Shown in pieces: positions 19,154 to 27,344 of a stretch of DNA of 64,000 bases; position 1 is the stretch's first letter, and every line of letters begins with the position of its first letter. Under the pieces are notes generated by a model that saw only the letters and a list, made by a program, of their open reading frames with translations, ran no database searches and had not been told where the DNA came from. The stretch is from the NCBI RefSeq assembly GCF_000359125.1, contig NZ_CAAF010000021.1, positions 1 to 64,000 of the forward strand. The letters are read 5' to 3'. The stretch comes from Mesorhizobium sp. STM 4661. Lineage in GTDB: Bacteria > Pseudomonadota > Alphaproteobacteria > Rhizobiales > Rhizobiaceae. The position numbers were made by a program, and so were the translations under genes.

Positions 19154-19426
19154 ATGACCGGGGAAACGACGCTTAAGGAAGTTATCGCCAGGCTGGGTAA
19201 AGCCATCGAGGGGCTGGAAAACGCCGTGGCGGCCAAGCTCGAGAACGAGCGGGACTATTCGGAGGCCGAGGCCGAGGTGCAGCGCATGAACGCCGACCGC
19301 TCGCGGCTGGCGCAGGAACTCGACAATTCCGAAGCGCGCGCCGAACGGCTGGAGGATGCCAACAAGGAAGTCTCGCGCCGGCTGGTGACCGCCATGGAAA
19401 CCATCCGCGCCGTGCTGGACAGATAG
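19154..19426 (+). CDS. DUF4164 coiled-coil protein
   Basis: 90 residues, almost entirely one coiled coil: ALxKAIEGLENAV-like start (LGKAIEGLENAVAAKLENE), then EAEAEVQRMNADRSRLAQEL and an ending RRLVTAMETIRAVLDR. The DUF4164 family typically sits just upstream of zapA in Hyphomicrobiales, as here (11-base gap), which suggests a role linked to ZapA and the division ring. Divergent from tkt. Confidence 0.85.
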   Translation: MTGETTLKEVIARLGKAIEGLENAVAAKLENERDYSEAEAEVQRMNADRSRLAQELDNSEARAERLEDANKEVSRRLVTAMETIRAVLDR

Positions 19427-19437
19427 GGGCTGGCCCA

Positions 19438-19803
19438 ATGGCACAAGTCACGGTTTCCATCGACGGCAAGCAATATCGCATGGCCTGCGACGAGGGCCAG
19501 GAAGAGCATCTGATCGACCTCGCCGAGCGCTTTGATCGCTATGTCTCGCATCTGAAGGATTCGTTCGGCGAGATCGGCGACCAGCGGCTGACGGTGATGG
19601 CCGGCATCATGGTCATGGACGAGCTTTCCGAACTGCAAAAGCGCGTCAAGGGCATGGAGACGGAAGTGCTGACGCTGCGCAAGACGCGCGATGACGCGCT
19701 GACCAAGGCCGACAAGAACGACAGCGTGCTGACCGGCGCGCTTGGCGCGCTGGCCCAGCGCATGGAGGATCTGGCGACGACGCTGGCGGTGAAGAAGGCC
19801 TGA
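19438..19803 (+). CDS. zapA: cell division protein ZapA
   Basis: 121 residues. The ZapA globular head is at the N-terminus (QVTVSIDGKQYRMACDEGQE, ERFDRYVSHL) followed by a long coiled coil (about 60-115). ZapA bundles FtsZ filaments at the division site. Residues 85-121 diverge, as usual in rhizobia. Translationally close to the DUF4164 gene. Confidence 0.92.
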   Translation: MAQVTVSIDGKQYRMACDEGQEEHLIDLAERFDRYVSHLKDSFGEIGDQRLTVMAGIMVMDELSELQKRVKGMETEVLTLRKTRDDALTKADKNDSVLTGALGALAQRMEDLATTLAVKKA

Positions 19804-19817
19804 GCCGGCGGGTCGCC

Positions 19818-19917
19818 ATTAGAGCGACGTGCGTCCATTCGGAAAATACGCTCTAACACTTTGACTCTTCGCATCGTGCTTTCCGAAAATCGATTCCGAT
19901 TTTCGGGCCGATGCGAT
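19818..19917. repeat. dispersed palindromic repeat after zapA
   Basis: The stretch holds TAGAGCG(N)n CGCTCTA arms (19819-19857) followed by a hairpin with GCATCG, CCGAAAATCG, CGATTTTCGG-like and CGATGC arms (19869-19915). This is a common rhizobial intergenic repeat type. No 6S RNA-like sequence is evident here, although zapA and ssrS are neighbours in many alphaproteobacteria. Confidence 0.6.
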
Positions 19918-20091
19918 GGCGGCAGATATTCCTGTTGCATTTGCCGAAAAATGACAAAAATTTTGCGCCACCGACAACGATGCCGGTGGCAACAGGCGTT
20001 TAAAGGATGACGCCGGAGTGGTAAAAGCGCATAATCGGCGCTTGCGCTCAGTGCCGGCCACAATCCGCAATCACAGGGGTAGGGACACGCC

Positions 20092-20751
20092 ATGGGCCTT
20101 CGTATCAACGACATCGCACCGGATTTCACCGCCGACACCACGCACGGGCCGGTCAGCTTCCATGAATGGATCGGTGACGGCTGGGCTGTGCTTTTCAGCC
20201 ATCCGAAGAATTTCACCCCGGTCTGCACCACGGAGCTCGGCACGATGGCCGGGCTGGAAGGCGAGTTCAGGAAGCGCAACGTCAAGATCATCGGCATTTC
20301 CGTCGATCCGGTCGAAAACCATGCCAAATGGCAGGACGACATCAAGACGGCGACCGGCCATTCGGTGCAGTATCCGCTGATCGGCGACAGGGATCTCAAG
20401 GTCGCCAAGCTCTACGACATGCTGCCGGCGGGCGCCGGCGAGACCTCGGAAGGCCGCACGCCGGCCGACAACGCCACGGTGCGTTCGGTCTACGTCGTCG
20501 GTCCCGACAAGAAGATCAAGCTGGTTCTCACCTATCCGATGACGACCGGCCGCAACTTCGATGAGATATTGCGCGCGCTCGATTCCATGCAATTGACCGC
20601 CAAGCACCAGGTGGCGACGCCGGCGAACTGGAAGCAGGGCGAGGATGTCATCATCACCGCCGCCGTTTCGAACGAGGATGCCGTCAAGCGTTTCGGCGCC
20701 TACGAGACGATCCTGCCCTATCTCAGGAAGACCAAGCAGCCTTCTGGCTGA
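20092..20751 (+). CDS. 1-Cys peroxiredoxin (Prx6 type)
   Basis: 219 residues. The peroxidatic cysteine lies in NFTPVCTTELG (Cys about 45), with the partner Arg in the second half (ATVRSVYVVGPD). There is no resolving Cys in the usual 2-Cys position, and the length and C-terminal extension (YPMTTGRNFDEILRALDSMQ, then TPANWKQGEDVII) fit Prx6. It reduces hydroperoxides in the cytoplasm. ATG 20092 is preceded by GGGGTAGGG. Monocistronic. Confidence 0.94.
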   Translation: MGLRINDIAPDFTADTTHGPVSFHEWIGDGWAVLFSHPKNFTPVCTTELGTMAGLEGEFRKRNVKIIGISVDPVENHAKWQDDIKTATGHSVQYPLIGDRDLKVAKLYDMLPAGAGETSEGRTPADNATVRSVYVVGPDKKIKLVLTYPMTTGRNFDEILRALDSMQLTAKHQVATPANWKQGEDVIITAAVSNEDAVKRFGAYETILPYLRKTKQPSG

Positions 20752-20896
20752 CCCGCGCTTCGGAACAGTTTTTGGCTTTCTTGCTCTTGCGAGGCAAGTG
20801 ATGCTTGACTGACCCACCCGAGTGGACAACCATACTCCTCTCGGGTGCCGGGAGAGAAAAACATTCCTGCCGGGCGTTGGTTTGAGGAAGCCGAAA

Positions 20897-21769
20897 TTGC
20901 ACGTAGCTTTGGCGAAGCCACAGGTCAGCGGCTTCCATGACAAGCCGACGGGGGCCATCCAATATGTCGTCGCCGACCAGACGACGAAGCGATGCGCCAT
21001 CATCGACCCGATCCTCGACTTCGACGAGAAATCCGGGGCAACCGGCACGAAGAGCGCCGACGCCTTGCTCGACTTCGTCGGGGACCACGGGCTGAGCGTC
21101 GAATGGATACTCGACACCCATCCGCATGCCGACCATTTCTCGGCGGCGCACTATCTCAAACAGCAGACCGGAGCGCCAACGGCGATCGGCGACAGGATCG
21201 TCGACGTCCAGGCATTATGGAAGGCGATCTACAACTGGCCGGATTTTCCCGCCGACGGTTCGCAATGGGACAGGCTGTTCGCCGAGGGCGAGACCTTCCG
21301 GATAGGAACCCTTCCCGTCAGGGTACTCTTCTCGCCTGGCCACACGCTGGCCTCCATCAGCTATGTAATCGGCGATGCCGCCTTCATCCACGACACGCTG
21401 TTCATGCCGGACAGCGGCACGGCGAGAGCCGATTTTCCCGGCGGCAGCGCCGAGCGGCTGTGGCGCTCGATCCAGGATATCCTGGCGCTGCCGGAGGAGA
21501 CGCGCCTGTTCGTCGGGCATGACTACCAGGCCGGCGGGCGCGAAGCGCGATGGGAAAGCACGGTCGCGGAGCAGAAGGCCGCCAACATCCATGCTGCAGC
21601 CTACCGGACGGAAGCCGAATTCGTCGCCTTGCGTGAGGCGCGCGACAGGACGTTGCCGATGCCGAGGCTGATCCTGCACGCGCTGCAGGTCAACATGAAT
21701 GGCGGCCGCCTGCCGGAACCGGAAGCCAATGGCCGCCGCTATCTGAAGTTTCCGCTGGATTGCCTTTGA
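20897..21769 (+). CDS. MBL-fold metallo-hydrolase (persulfide-dioxygenase/BLH-like)
   Basis: 290 residues if translation starts at TTG 20897 (GAGG 9 bases upstream), where homologue-like sequence begins (KPQVSGFHDKPTGAIQYVV). An ATG at 20822 would add 25 residues without family character. Metal ligands are clear: THPHADHFSA (HxHxDH), FSPGHTLAS, DTLFMPDSG and FVGHDYQ. Relatives (ETHE1/Blh) oxidise persulfides or act in sulfide detoxification in rhizobia and Agrobacterium, usually controlled by BigR. No BigR gene is adjacent here. Confidence 0.85.
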   Translation: MHVALAKPQVSGFHDKPTGAIQYVVADQTTKRCAIIDPILDFDEKSGATGTKSADALLDFVGDHGLSVEWILDTHPHADHFSAAHYLKQQTGAPTAIGDRIVDVQALWKAIYNWPDFPADGSQWDRLFAEGETFRIGTLPVRVLFSPGHTLASISYVIGDAAFIHDTLFMPDSGTARADFPGGSAERLWRSIQDILALPEETRLFVGHDYQAGGREARWESTVAEQKAANIHAAAYRTEAEFVALREARDRTLPMPRLILHALQVNMNGGRLPEPEANGRRYLKFPLDCL

Positions 21770-21840
21770 GGGGTTGTCTCCGCGGCGATTGGTGCTGCCT
21801 GTCGGCACTCGCTATTCCGGATAGGGCCGTCAGCGAAACT

Positions 21841-22030
21841 GCCGATCTCCCCCCTTGCGGGGGAGATGCCTGGCAAGGCAGAGGGGGTGCTGTCCCTCCG
21901 ACCTGTCAACCAATCACAGCCGTGCCTTCAACCTGGTTTCCGGGTGAAAACAGCTGACGTCGAAAGTTGGCGATCCTTCGCACCCCCCTCTGTCCTGCCG
22001 GACATCTCCCCCGCAAGGGGGGAGATCGGA
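21841..22030. repeat. long inverted repeat (dispersed rhizobial element)
   Basis: The arms 21841-21890 and 21981-22030 are near reverse complements: GCCGATCTCCCCCCTTGCGG on the left, and CCGCAAGGGGGGAGATCGG on the right. About 90 bases lie between. The 430-base gap between the MBL gene and rpoH holds nothing else recognisable apart from the rpoH terminator. Confidence 0.8.
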
Positions 22031-22140
22031 TGCCGCTTTGGCTTTCGCTAACCGCCAACGTTGGAAGGCAGCATGAGGGGCAGCGCAGACGTCAGTCAGA
22101 AACACCGAAGAGACAGTTCACAGCAGTCGGCGGAACCCAT

Positions 22141-22173
22141 AAAAAACGGCGGCGCCAGTTTCCTGACGCCGCC
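22141..22173 (-). terminator. rho-independent terminator of rpoH
   Basis: GGCGGCG pairs with CGCCGCC around a 12-base loop. On the minus strand the stem is followed by GTTTTTT. It lies 25 bases past the rpoH stop. Confidence 0.85.
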
Positions 22174-22198
22174 TTCTGTTTCATTACCGATGCTGGCG

Positions 22199-23110
22199 TT
22201 ACGCCGCCGGCTGTGCCTCGATGGTGCGCAGGGCCTGCATCTGGCGCTTGGCCGCGGCCTTGACCGCGTCCTGGACCTTCTCGAAGGCGCGCACCTCGAT
22301 CTGGCGCACGCGCTCGCGGCTGATGTCGAACTCGGCCGACAGCTCTTCCAGCGTCAACGGCTCCTCGGCGAGGCGGCGCGCCTCGAAGATGCGCCGCTCG
22401 CGGTCGTTGAGCACGGCAAGAGCGCCGGACAGCATGCCGCGCCGGTTTTCCAGCTCGTCCTGCTCGATCAGCATCTCTTCCTGGCTTTCGTGGTCGTCGA
22501 CCAGCCAGTCCTGCCATTCGCCTGATTCACCTTCGCTGGCGCGGATCGGCGCGTTGAGCGAAGCGTCGCCCGACAGGCGGCGGTTCATCGACACGACTTC
22601 GGCTTCAGAGACGTTCAGCCTTGTGGCGATCTCGGCGATCTGGTCGGGCTTCAAATCGCCGTCGTCGAGCGCCTGGATCTTGCCCTTCACCTTGCGCAGG
22701 TTGAAGAACAGGCGCTTCTGGTTGGCTGTCGTGCCCATCTTGACCAGGCTCCACGAGCGCAGGATGTATTCCTGGATCGAGGCCTTGATCCACCACATGG
22801 CGTAGGTGGCGAGCCGGAAGCCACGCTCCGGTTCGAATTTCTTGACGGCCTGCATCAGGCCGACATTGCCTTCCGAGATCACTTCGCCGATCGGCAGGCC
22901 GTAGCCGCGATAGCCCATGGCGATCTTGGCGACGAGCCGCAAATGGCTGGTGACGAGCTTGTGCGCAGCCGTGGTGTCCTCATGCTCGGCATAACGCTTG
23001 GCGAGCATGTACTCTTCCTGCGGCTGAAGCATCGGAAAGCGGCGGATTTCTTCCAGGTAGCGGCTGAGGCCGCCTTCGCCGGAAACGATACTGGGTAGTG
23101 ACTGGGCCAT
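22199..23110 (-). CDS. rpoH: RNA polymerase heat-shock sigma factor RpoH (sigma-32)
   Basis: 303 residues. Region 2 is clear (LIGEVISEGNVGLMQAVKKF-like, then RLATYAMWWIKASIQEYIL), followed by the RpoH-box region (SWSLVKMGTTANQKRLFFNL) and region 4 with LNDRERRIFEARRL and the HTH FDISRERVRQIEVRAFEKV. The QRLFFNLRK-type RpoH box distinguishes it from RpoD. It directs heat-shock and periplasmic stress promoters. The upstream 228-base gap holds a candidate minus-strand -10 (TATAAAT at about 23198-23204). Confidence 0.95.
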   Translation of the reverse strand: MAQSLPSIVSGEGGLSRYLEEIRRFPMLQPQEEYMLAKRYAEHEDTTAAHKLVTSHLRLVAKIAMGYRGYGLPIGEVISEGNVGLMQAVKKFEPERGFRLATYAMWWIKASIQEYILRSWSLVKMGTTANQKRLFFNLRKVKGKIQALDDGDLKPDQIAEIATRLNVSEAEVVSMNRRLSGDASLNAPIRASEGESGEWQDWLVDDHESQEEMLIEQDELENRRGMLSGALAVLNDRERRIFEARRLAEEPLTLEELSAEFDISRERVRQIEVRAFEKVQDAVKAAAKRQMQALRTIEAQPAA

Positions 23111-23338
23111 GATAGCGCCCCCTCTCTATTGGAGTGATGCCCCCGAAACGCGGCGGGCATGTGACGCGAATGCCATAAGGCTCATTCGCGACAACCGATT
23201 TATACAGGAACAAAACCAGAAAGCACAGCATTTGTTCAACACGAAACAGTGTGTCACGCCAAAGTGAACAATGCCGGTCAGGTTTTTGCTGATCTGGTTT
23301 TTGAATGAATGGCAGGTTTTGAACAGATGGATGGGGGT

Positions 23339-24394
23339 TCAGAGTTTGCGAAAGCCGTCGACGAGTTCCTCCATGTCCCCCGGTATCGGCGCCTCGAACC
23401 TCATCGATAAATGGGTGGTCGGGTGCCGGAATTCAAGAAGGCGGGCATGCAACGCCTGTCGTGAAAATGCCTTCACTAGTCCCCTGAGCGGCTCGGGCAG
23501 CCGGTTCGCCTTGGTGCGGAAGGCCTTGCCGTAATCGGGATCGCCGACGACGGGATGACCGATATGGGCCATGTGGACGCGGATCTGGTGGGCGCGGCCG
23601 GTCTCCAGCCGGCATTCGACCAGGCTTGCCGTGGCAAATTCCTGCTGCTTTTCGCCAAAACGCTCGACCACGGTGAAATGGGTGATCGCATGGCGGGCAT
23701 CGTCGCGGCCTTCCGGCACCACGGCGCGGCGCACGCGGTCGGCGGCGCGGCCGAGCGGCGCGTCGACCGTGCCGGTCGGCCTTGGCGGTATGCCCCAGAC
23801 CAGCGCCAGATAGGCGCGTCTGAGATCGCCGGTCAGGCCGTGGTCGGCAAAGGCCTCCGACAAGGCCTTGTGGGCGCGGTCTGTCTTGGCGACGACCATG
23901 ACGCCGCTGGTTTCCTTGTCCAGGCGATGGACGATGCCCGGCCGACGCACGCCGCCGATGCCGGAAAGACTGTCGCCGCAATGGTGGATCAGGGCGTTGA
24001 CCAGCGTGCCGGTCCAGTTGCCGGCGCCGGGATGGACGACAAGCCCCGCCGGCTTGTTGATGACAATCAACTCGCTGTCCTCATAAAGGACGTCTAGCGC
24101 GATCGCTTCGCCTTGCGGCTCGGCCGGTTCCGGCTCCGGCATATCGACCGAGACGCGGTCGCCGGCGGCCATCCTGCGCTTGACTTCGTCGACCGGCTTG
24201 CCGCCGATGCTGACCGCGCCTTGCCGGATCAGCATCTGCACGCGGCTGCGCGACATGTCGGGACCGAGCTTGCCCGCCAGCCATTGGTCGAGGCGCTGGC
24301 CAGCCGCATCGGGGCCGGCTTCCAGCTCTGTCGGTCCGCCCTCTATGAATTGGTCCTCTATCAATTCAGGGGCCTCTTCGTTATGAGCGCTCAT
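23339..24394 (-). CDS. RluA-family 23S rRNA pseudouridine synthase
   Basis: 351 residues from ATG 24394; the frame is open farther upstream but overlaps the divergent gene and loses similarity. An N-terminal S4 RNA-binding domain (about 27-85, RLDQWLAGKLGPDMSRSRVQ) is followed by the pseudouridine synthase domain with catalytic Asp in GIVHRLDKETSGVMVVAKT and the partner segment ETGRAHQIRVHMAHIGHPV. It isomerises specific uridines in 23S rRNA; by length and S4 domain it is RluD-like. Conserved as upstream neighbour of rpoH in rhizobia. Confidence 0.92.
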   Translation of the reverse strand: MSAHNEEAPELIEDQFIEGGPTELEAGPDAAGQRLDQWLAGKLGPDMSRSRVQMLIRQGAVSIGGKPVDEVKRRMAAGDRVSVDMPEPEPAEPQGEAIALDVLYEDSELIVINKPAGLVVHPGAGNWTGTLVNALIHHCGDSLSGIGGVRRPGIVHRLDKETSGVMVVAKTDRAHKALSEAFADHGLTGDLRRAYLALVWGIPPRPTGTVDAPLGRAADRVRRAVVPEGRDDARHAITHFTVVERFGEKQQEFATASLVECRLETGRAHQIRVHMAHIGHPVVGDPDYGKAFRTKANRLPEPLRGLVKAFSRQALHARLLEFRHPTTHLSMRFEAPIPGDMEELVDGFRKL

Positions 24395-24418
24395 CGAAAA
24401 TTGTTCCGGAATTCTTGC

Positions 24419-24802
24419 ATGGCCAGGCCGCTTGCCGAGGAAGATGAAGAAAAGCCTCTCGACCCCAAAGTCGAAGGCGTGCGGAGGAAACTCGTGCGCT
24501 TCATGGCCATCAATCTCGGCCTGCTCTTCCTCGCCCTTATGGTGGTGATCGCAGCGCTTGTCTACAAAGCGCGCAACGCGCCGCCCGCCAGCCCGCTGCC
24601 GGCGGGCGATGTCCAGGTGCCACCAGGCGAGCCGCTGACCGGCGACATCGTGCTGCCGGTCGGCGCCAAAGTCGTCAGCCAGTCGCTCTCCGGCAACCGC
24701 GTCGCCATCGACGCCGAGCTTGCCGACGGCAGCCGCGAGATCTTCGTCTATGACATCGCGGAACGTCGCATCATCGGGCGCTTCGCAATCCGGAACAGAT
24801 GA
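24419..24802 (+). CDS. single-pass membrane protein (DUF6476-like)
   Basis: 127 residues. A hydrophilic, acidic N-terminus with EEDEEKPLDPKVEGVRRKL precedes one transmembrane helix (INLGLLFLALMVVIAALVY) at about 28-50. A small periplasmic beta-rich domain ends in IFVYDIAERRIIGRFAIR. This fits small inner-membrane proteins of Hyphomicrobiales annotated as DUF6476. ATG 24383 is an alternative start overlapping the divergent pseudouridine synthase gene. Confidence 0.7.
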   Translation: MARPLAEEDEEKPLDPKVEGVRRKLVRFMAINLGLLFLALMVVIAALVYKARNAPPASPLPAGDVQVPPGEPLTGDIVLPVGAKVVSQSLSGNRVAIDAELADGSREIFVYDIAERRIIGRFAIRNR

Positions 24803-24830
24803 CCTCGCTGCAAGAATCAGGGCCGCAACA

Positions 24831-25238
24831 ATGACCGGCTTTGCTGAAAGCCGACGCGTCGCCACAGTCGCGCTCGTGGTCAGGAACTATGGCGAGGCGA
24901 TTTCCTGGTATGTCGGCAGACTGGGCTTTGTCCTCACCGAGGACGTCGATCTCGGTGGCGGCAAGCGATGGGTCACGGTGGCGCCGGCGAACGGGCAGGG
25001 CGCGCGGCTGCTGCTGGCCGAGGCGGCGGACGAGGTGCAAGGAAATGCCATCGGCAACCAGACCGGCGGGCGTGTCTTTCTGTTCCTCGAAACCGACGAT
25101 TTTGCCCGCGACCACGCGACCATGCTGGAAAAGGGCGTCGAATTCCGAGAGGAGCCGCGCGTCGAGCCCTATGGCACGGTAGCGGTTTTCGCCGATCTCC
25201 ACGGCAATCTCTGGGACCTGATCGAGCCGAAACGATAG
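24831..25238 (+). CDS. VOC-family protein
   Basis: 135 residues from ATG 24831. The first module opens with VATVALVVRNYGEAISWYV and the second ends with YGTVAVFADLHGNLWDLIEP, where the metal-ligand Glu is replaced by Asp-Leu-Ile-Glu spacing. Similar to single-domain glyoxalase/dioxygenase superfamily proteins of unknown substrate. It follows the membrane protein gene by 28 bases and may be cotranscribed. Confidence 0.83.
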   Translation: MTGFAESRRVATVALVVRNYGEAISWYVGRLGFVLTEDVDLGGGKRWVTVAPANGQGARLLLAEAADEVQGNAIGNQTGGRVFLFLETDDFARDHATMLEKGVEFREEPRVEPYGTVAVFADLHGNLWDLIEPKR

Positions 25239-25329
25239 GCCTGCCGACGGCGGATTGTGGCCGCGGCCGGAGTGTCGGAAGCCCAGTTGCTTTTTCCCGG
25301 CCGTCAGCCTATATCGCCGGTTCTTGAAC

Positions 25330-25404
25330 GCGCCCATCGTCTAGCGGTCAGGACACCGCCCTCTCACGGCGGGAACAGGGGTTCGATTCCCCTTGGGCGT
25401 GCCA
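25330..25404 (+). tRNA. tRNA-Glu (anticodon CTC)
   Basis: 75 bases fold as a cloverleaf. Acceptor GCGCCCA pairs with TGGGCGT (first pair G-T), D-arm has CTAGCGGTCAGG, anticodon stem CCGCC/GGCGG encloses CTCTCAC with anticodon CTC, and the T-arm is AGGGG/TTCGATT/CCCCT. The encoded 3' end is GCCA. Its 3' half is duplicated at 26121-26167. Confidence 0.95.
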
Positions 25405-25413
25405 AGGATTTTC
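25377..25413 (+). repeat. attL-like direct repeat (3' end of tRNA-Glu)
   Basis: 37 bases, from the T-arm through CCA and nine bases beyond, are identical to 26140-26176. Integrases of genomic islands and phages commonly recombine at such tRNA 3' ends and rebuild the tRNA gene, leaving the partial copy on the far side. Confidence 0.85.
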
Positions 25414-26139
25414 AATGCACGTATTCGGGCCGGCGCCGAAAGGCATGAAGCGACCGGCGACACGCCCATCAGCAGCAGGCTAGCAACGTGCGCATCAGCG
25501 TACGGTGAAAAAACCGCTCGCACGCGCTGCATCGAAGCAGACTTTACTGGGACGAGGGCCCTTTAGTTCAGCTAAAAAAGCGGCGTAGCCACGGTCGTAC
25601 TCTTTTGTGCCTTGGTACTTGAAGAAATTGTTCATAGAGGAGTACGCGTACGCATTTGGGCACGAGAAATAGGCTGCCATAATGTACCCGCCTTGGTATG
25701 CGGCCGACTTAGCGTAGGCATTTGGAGATAGAAGCAAACTTGCACCAAGTGCTGATACCGCAACAACGCGGCGAATACGGCGGCTAATTGTCACTGAATC
25801 CCCCCAACATTTATTCAATCGAGCTCTATTTCCGTTGTGGCTGCTAGTCAATGTTCGTGCGTCGAAGCAACCTCATTCCAGATAACATTAGAGCTGCGCC
25901 GCGGGCCGCCGGCGCTCGCCGGTTGCGGCCCCGTCCCCATTTAAGCCTTGCCGCCCCTCCGAGCGCGCTGGCGAACTGGAACTGCGGTGCCACGGTTGAC
26001 CTGCCAACCCTGGTCGGCCGGCCGCGGGCAGGCTGTGACTAGCTCCCGCTAGTCATAGATATTGCGTGTTTATGGAGGAAAGCACAGACTAACTTAGGCT
26101 GCAGCGAGGCTCGCGTAACAGCCCTCTCACACCGGGAAT
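25405..26139. mobile_element. remnant of an island or phage integrated at tRNA-Glu
   Basis: The 735 bases between the two repeat copies interrupt otherwise ordinary chromosome. They contain one recognisable gene (25495-25794, minus), with lower GC and AT-rich codons, and about 340 bases of apparently non-coding DNA. No integrase, transposase or relaxase is present, so this is either a deletion remnant or a small cargo segment. The boundary is defined by the repeat and the tRNA gene. Confidence 0.7.
25495..25794 (-). CDS. small secreted protein of unknown function
   Basis: 99 residues from GTG 25794, which is preceded by GGGGGGA at good spacing. A classical signal peptide follows at once (basic SRRIRR, hydrophobic VVAVSALGASLLLS, cleavage near NAYA-K). 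The mature part, about 70 residues, has two Cys and is Tyr/Ala-rich (YQGGYIMAAYFSCPNAYAY). An in-frame ATG at 25851 would put 19 non-signal residues in front. No family recognised. Its base composition is lower in GC than that of its neighbours, which fits its place in the integrated remnant. Confidence 0.65.
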   Translation of the reverse strand: MTISRRIRRVVAVSALGASLLLSPNAYAKSAAYQGGYIMAAYFSCPNAYAYSSMNNFFKYQGTKEYDRGYAAFLAELKGPRPSKVCFDAARASGFFTVR

Positions 26140-26167
26140 AGGGGTTCGATTCCCCTTGGGCGTGCCA
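26121..26167 (+). pseudogene. partial duplicate of tRNA-Glu (anticodon loop to CCA)
   Basis: GCCCTCTCAC matches the 3' side of the anticodon stem and loop of the intact tRNA, then come a few mismatches (ACCGGGAAT against GGCGGGAAC), and from the T-arm onward it is identical. The 5' half (acceptor strand and D-arm) is missing, so no functional tRNA can form. This marks the far end of the integrated segment. Confidence 0.88.
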
Positions 26168-26176
26168 AGGATTTTC
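26140..26176 (+). repeat. attR-like direct repeat
   Basis: Identical over 37 bases to 25377-25413, in the same orientation. Confidence 0.85.
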
Positions 26177-26226
26177 TGCCAGATGTGATGCTTGCGCAGT
26201 AAGGCATGTTGCAGCAAGCTGGCTGC

Positions 26227-26559
26227 ATGAAACAACTAGCTTTGCCCCTTCTCATTTCCGCGTCCCTGATTGCCCAGTGTGGGCCGTCGTTCTCCAAGGA
26301 CAGGAAGATCACTGGCACCATTCGAGATTTCGAATGTGGCGACAATTGCTATCTGACCATTGTCGACCGTAAGAAGGTGGAGCAAGTCGGCTTGTGTTCG
26401 GCTCCCGAGTGCGAAAGCTGGAACAATCAAACCGCGATGCCGTCCCGCTACAAGGGAAAACGCGTGACCGTTACAGTCGGGCAAGGGCAGCAGGTCGATG
26501 ACAGCGGCAACGTGATGGGAGAGATGATGTCCTTCACGAAGATCAGATTTCTCGACTAG
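26227..26559 (+). CDS. small exported protein of unknown function
   Basis: 110 residues from ATG 26227; ATG 26206 is an alternative. The N-terminus is a signal peptide (MKQLALPLLISASLIAQC), possibly of lipoprotein type, although the lipobox (LIAQC) is imperfect. The mature part has a CGDNCYLTIV stretch and a second Cys pair (LCSAPECESW), so two disulfides are likely, and an OB-like beta pattern (GKRVTVTVGQGQQVD). It begins just outside the tRNA repeat, so it may be either host DNA or part of the accessory segment. Confidence 0.65.
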   Translation: MKQLALPLLISASLIAQCGPSFSKDRKITGTIRDFECGDNCYLTIVDRKKVEQVGLCSAPECESWNNQTAMPSRYKGKRVTVTVGQGQQVDDSGNVMGEMMSFTKIRFLD

Positions 26560-26735
26560 CGATACTGGCATCGGAGGCAATTCGCCTTAGGCGCAATGCC
26601 GGCCCGCTTCTGGCGCAGCGGGGCCGATTGCATTAGCATCGCGCCATGGATCCTGCGGCACGGCTCCAGCGGCGCGCAGAACGCCGGGTGTTCGGCGGAT
26701 CCGGACGGACAGTTGATGCCTCGTGAGGGAGACCA

Positions 26736-27317
26736 ATGCAGAAACTGCAGTCGCAGGGCGTCCATCACATCACCCTGGTCGGCGCCGGGCGCCAGACCTC
26801 GATCGATTTCTGGGAGGGTGTGCTTGGCATGCCGTTCATCTTCGAGCAGCCCAATCTCGACAGGCCCAGCGAGAGCCACCTCTATTTCGATCCGGGCGAC
26901 GGCCGGCTGATCACCATCTTCACCGATGAGAGCCGCACGCCAGTGGCGCGGCGCACGCCGACGGATACGGGCTGCGTCCATCACATCGCCTTTGCGGTGT
27001 CGCGCGTCACCTTCCTGCAAGCGGTTTCCCGGCTCGACGAGGGCGCCATCAAGCACAGCGGCGTTAAGGATCGGGGCTTCATGGATTCGATCTATTTCGA
27101 GGATCCGCTCGGCCTCTTGATCGAGCTCGCCTCCTACCGCTTCGAGCCGCCGGCGGGCTTCACCCATGCCGACGTGCTGATGGAAGCGCACAAGCTGCGC
27201 GTCGGGCGCGGCGACTACAACATCGCGGAGGTACATCTCGCCGATGCGATCCAGGCGCTGGTCGAGCGCTCGCGCGCGACCTTGTCGGACGACAGGGCGC
27301 CGAAGAATCCATACTGA
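26736..27317 (+). CDS. VOC-family ring-cleaving dioxygenase-like protein
   Basis: 193 residues with two half-modules. The first opens with GVHHITLVGAGRQTSIDFW (His ligand in HHI), the second with CVHHIAFAVSRVTFLQAV and ends at SIYFEDPLGLLIELASYRF (Glu ligand). The length is short for MhqO-type enzymes (about 310), but the two modules and metal ligands are kept. ATG 26736 is preceded by GAGGGAGACC. The GST gene follows after 27 bases, suggesting an operon for detoxifying aromatic or quinone compounds. Confidence 0.83.
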   Translation: MQKLQSQGVHHITLVGAGRQTSIDFWEGVLGMPFIFEQPNLDRPSESHLYFDPGDGRLITIFTDESRTPVARRTPTDTGCVHHIAFAVSRVTFLQAVSRLDEGAIKHSGVKDRGFMDSIYFEDPLGLLIELASYRFEPPAGFTHADVLMEAHKLRVGRGDYNIAEVHLADAIQALVERSRATLSDDRAPKNPY

Positions 27318-27344
27318 CGACAGCCAAACCTCGGGAGGACCACA

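Noticed and set aside
19804..20091. Possible 6S RNA (ssrS) downstream of zapA
   Set aside because: The gap is taken up by a dispersed repeat, and no long 6S-like hairpin with a central bubble could be recognised.
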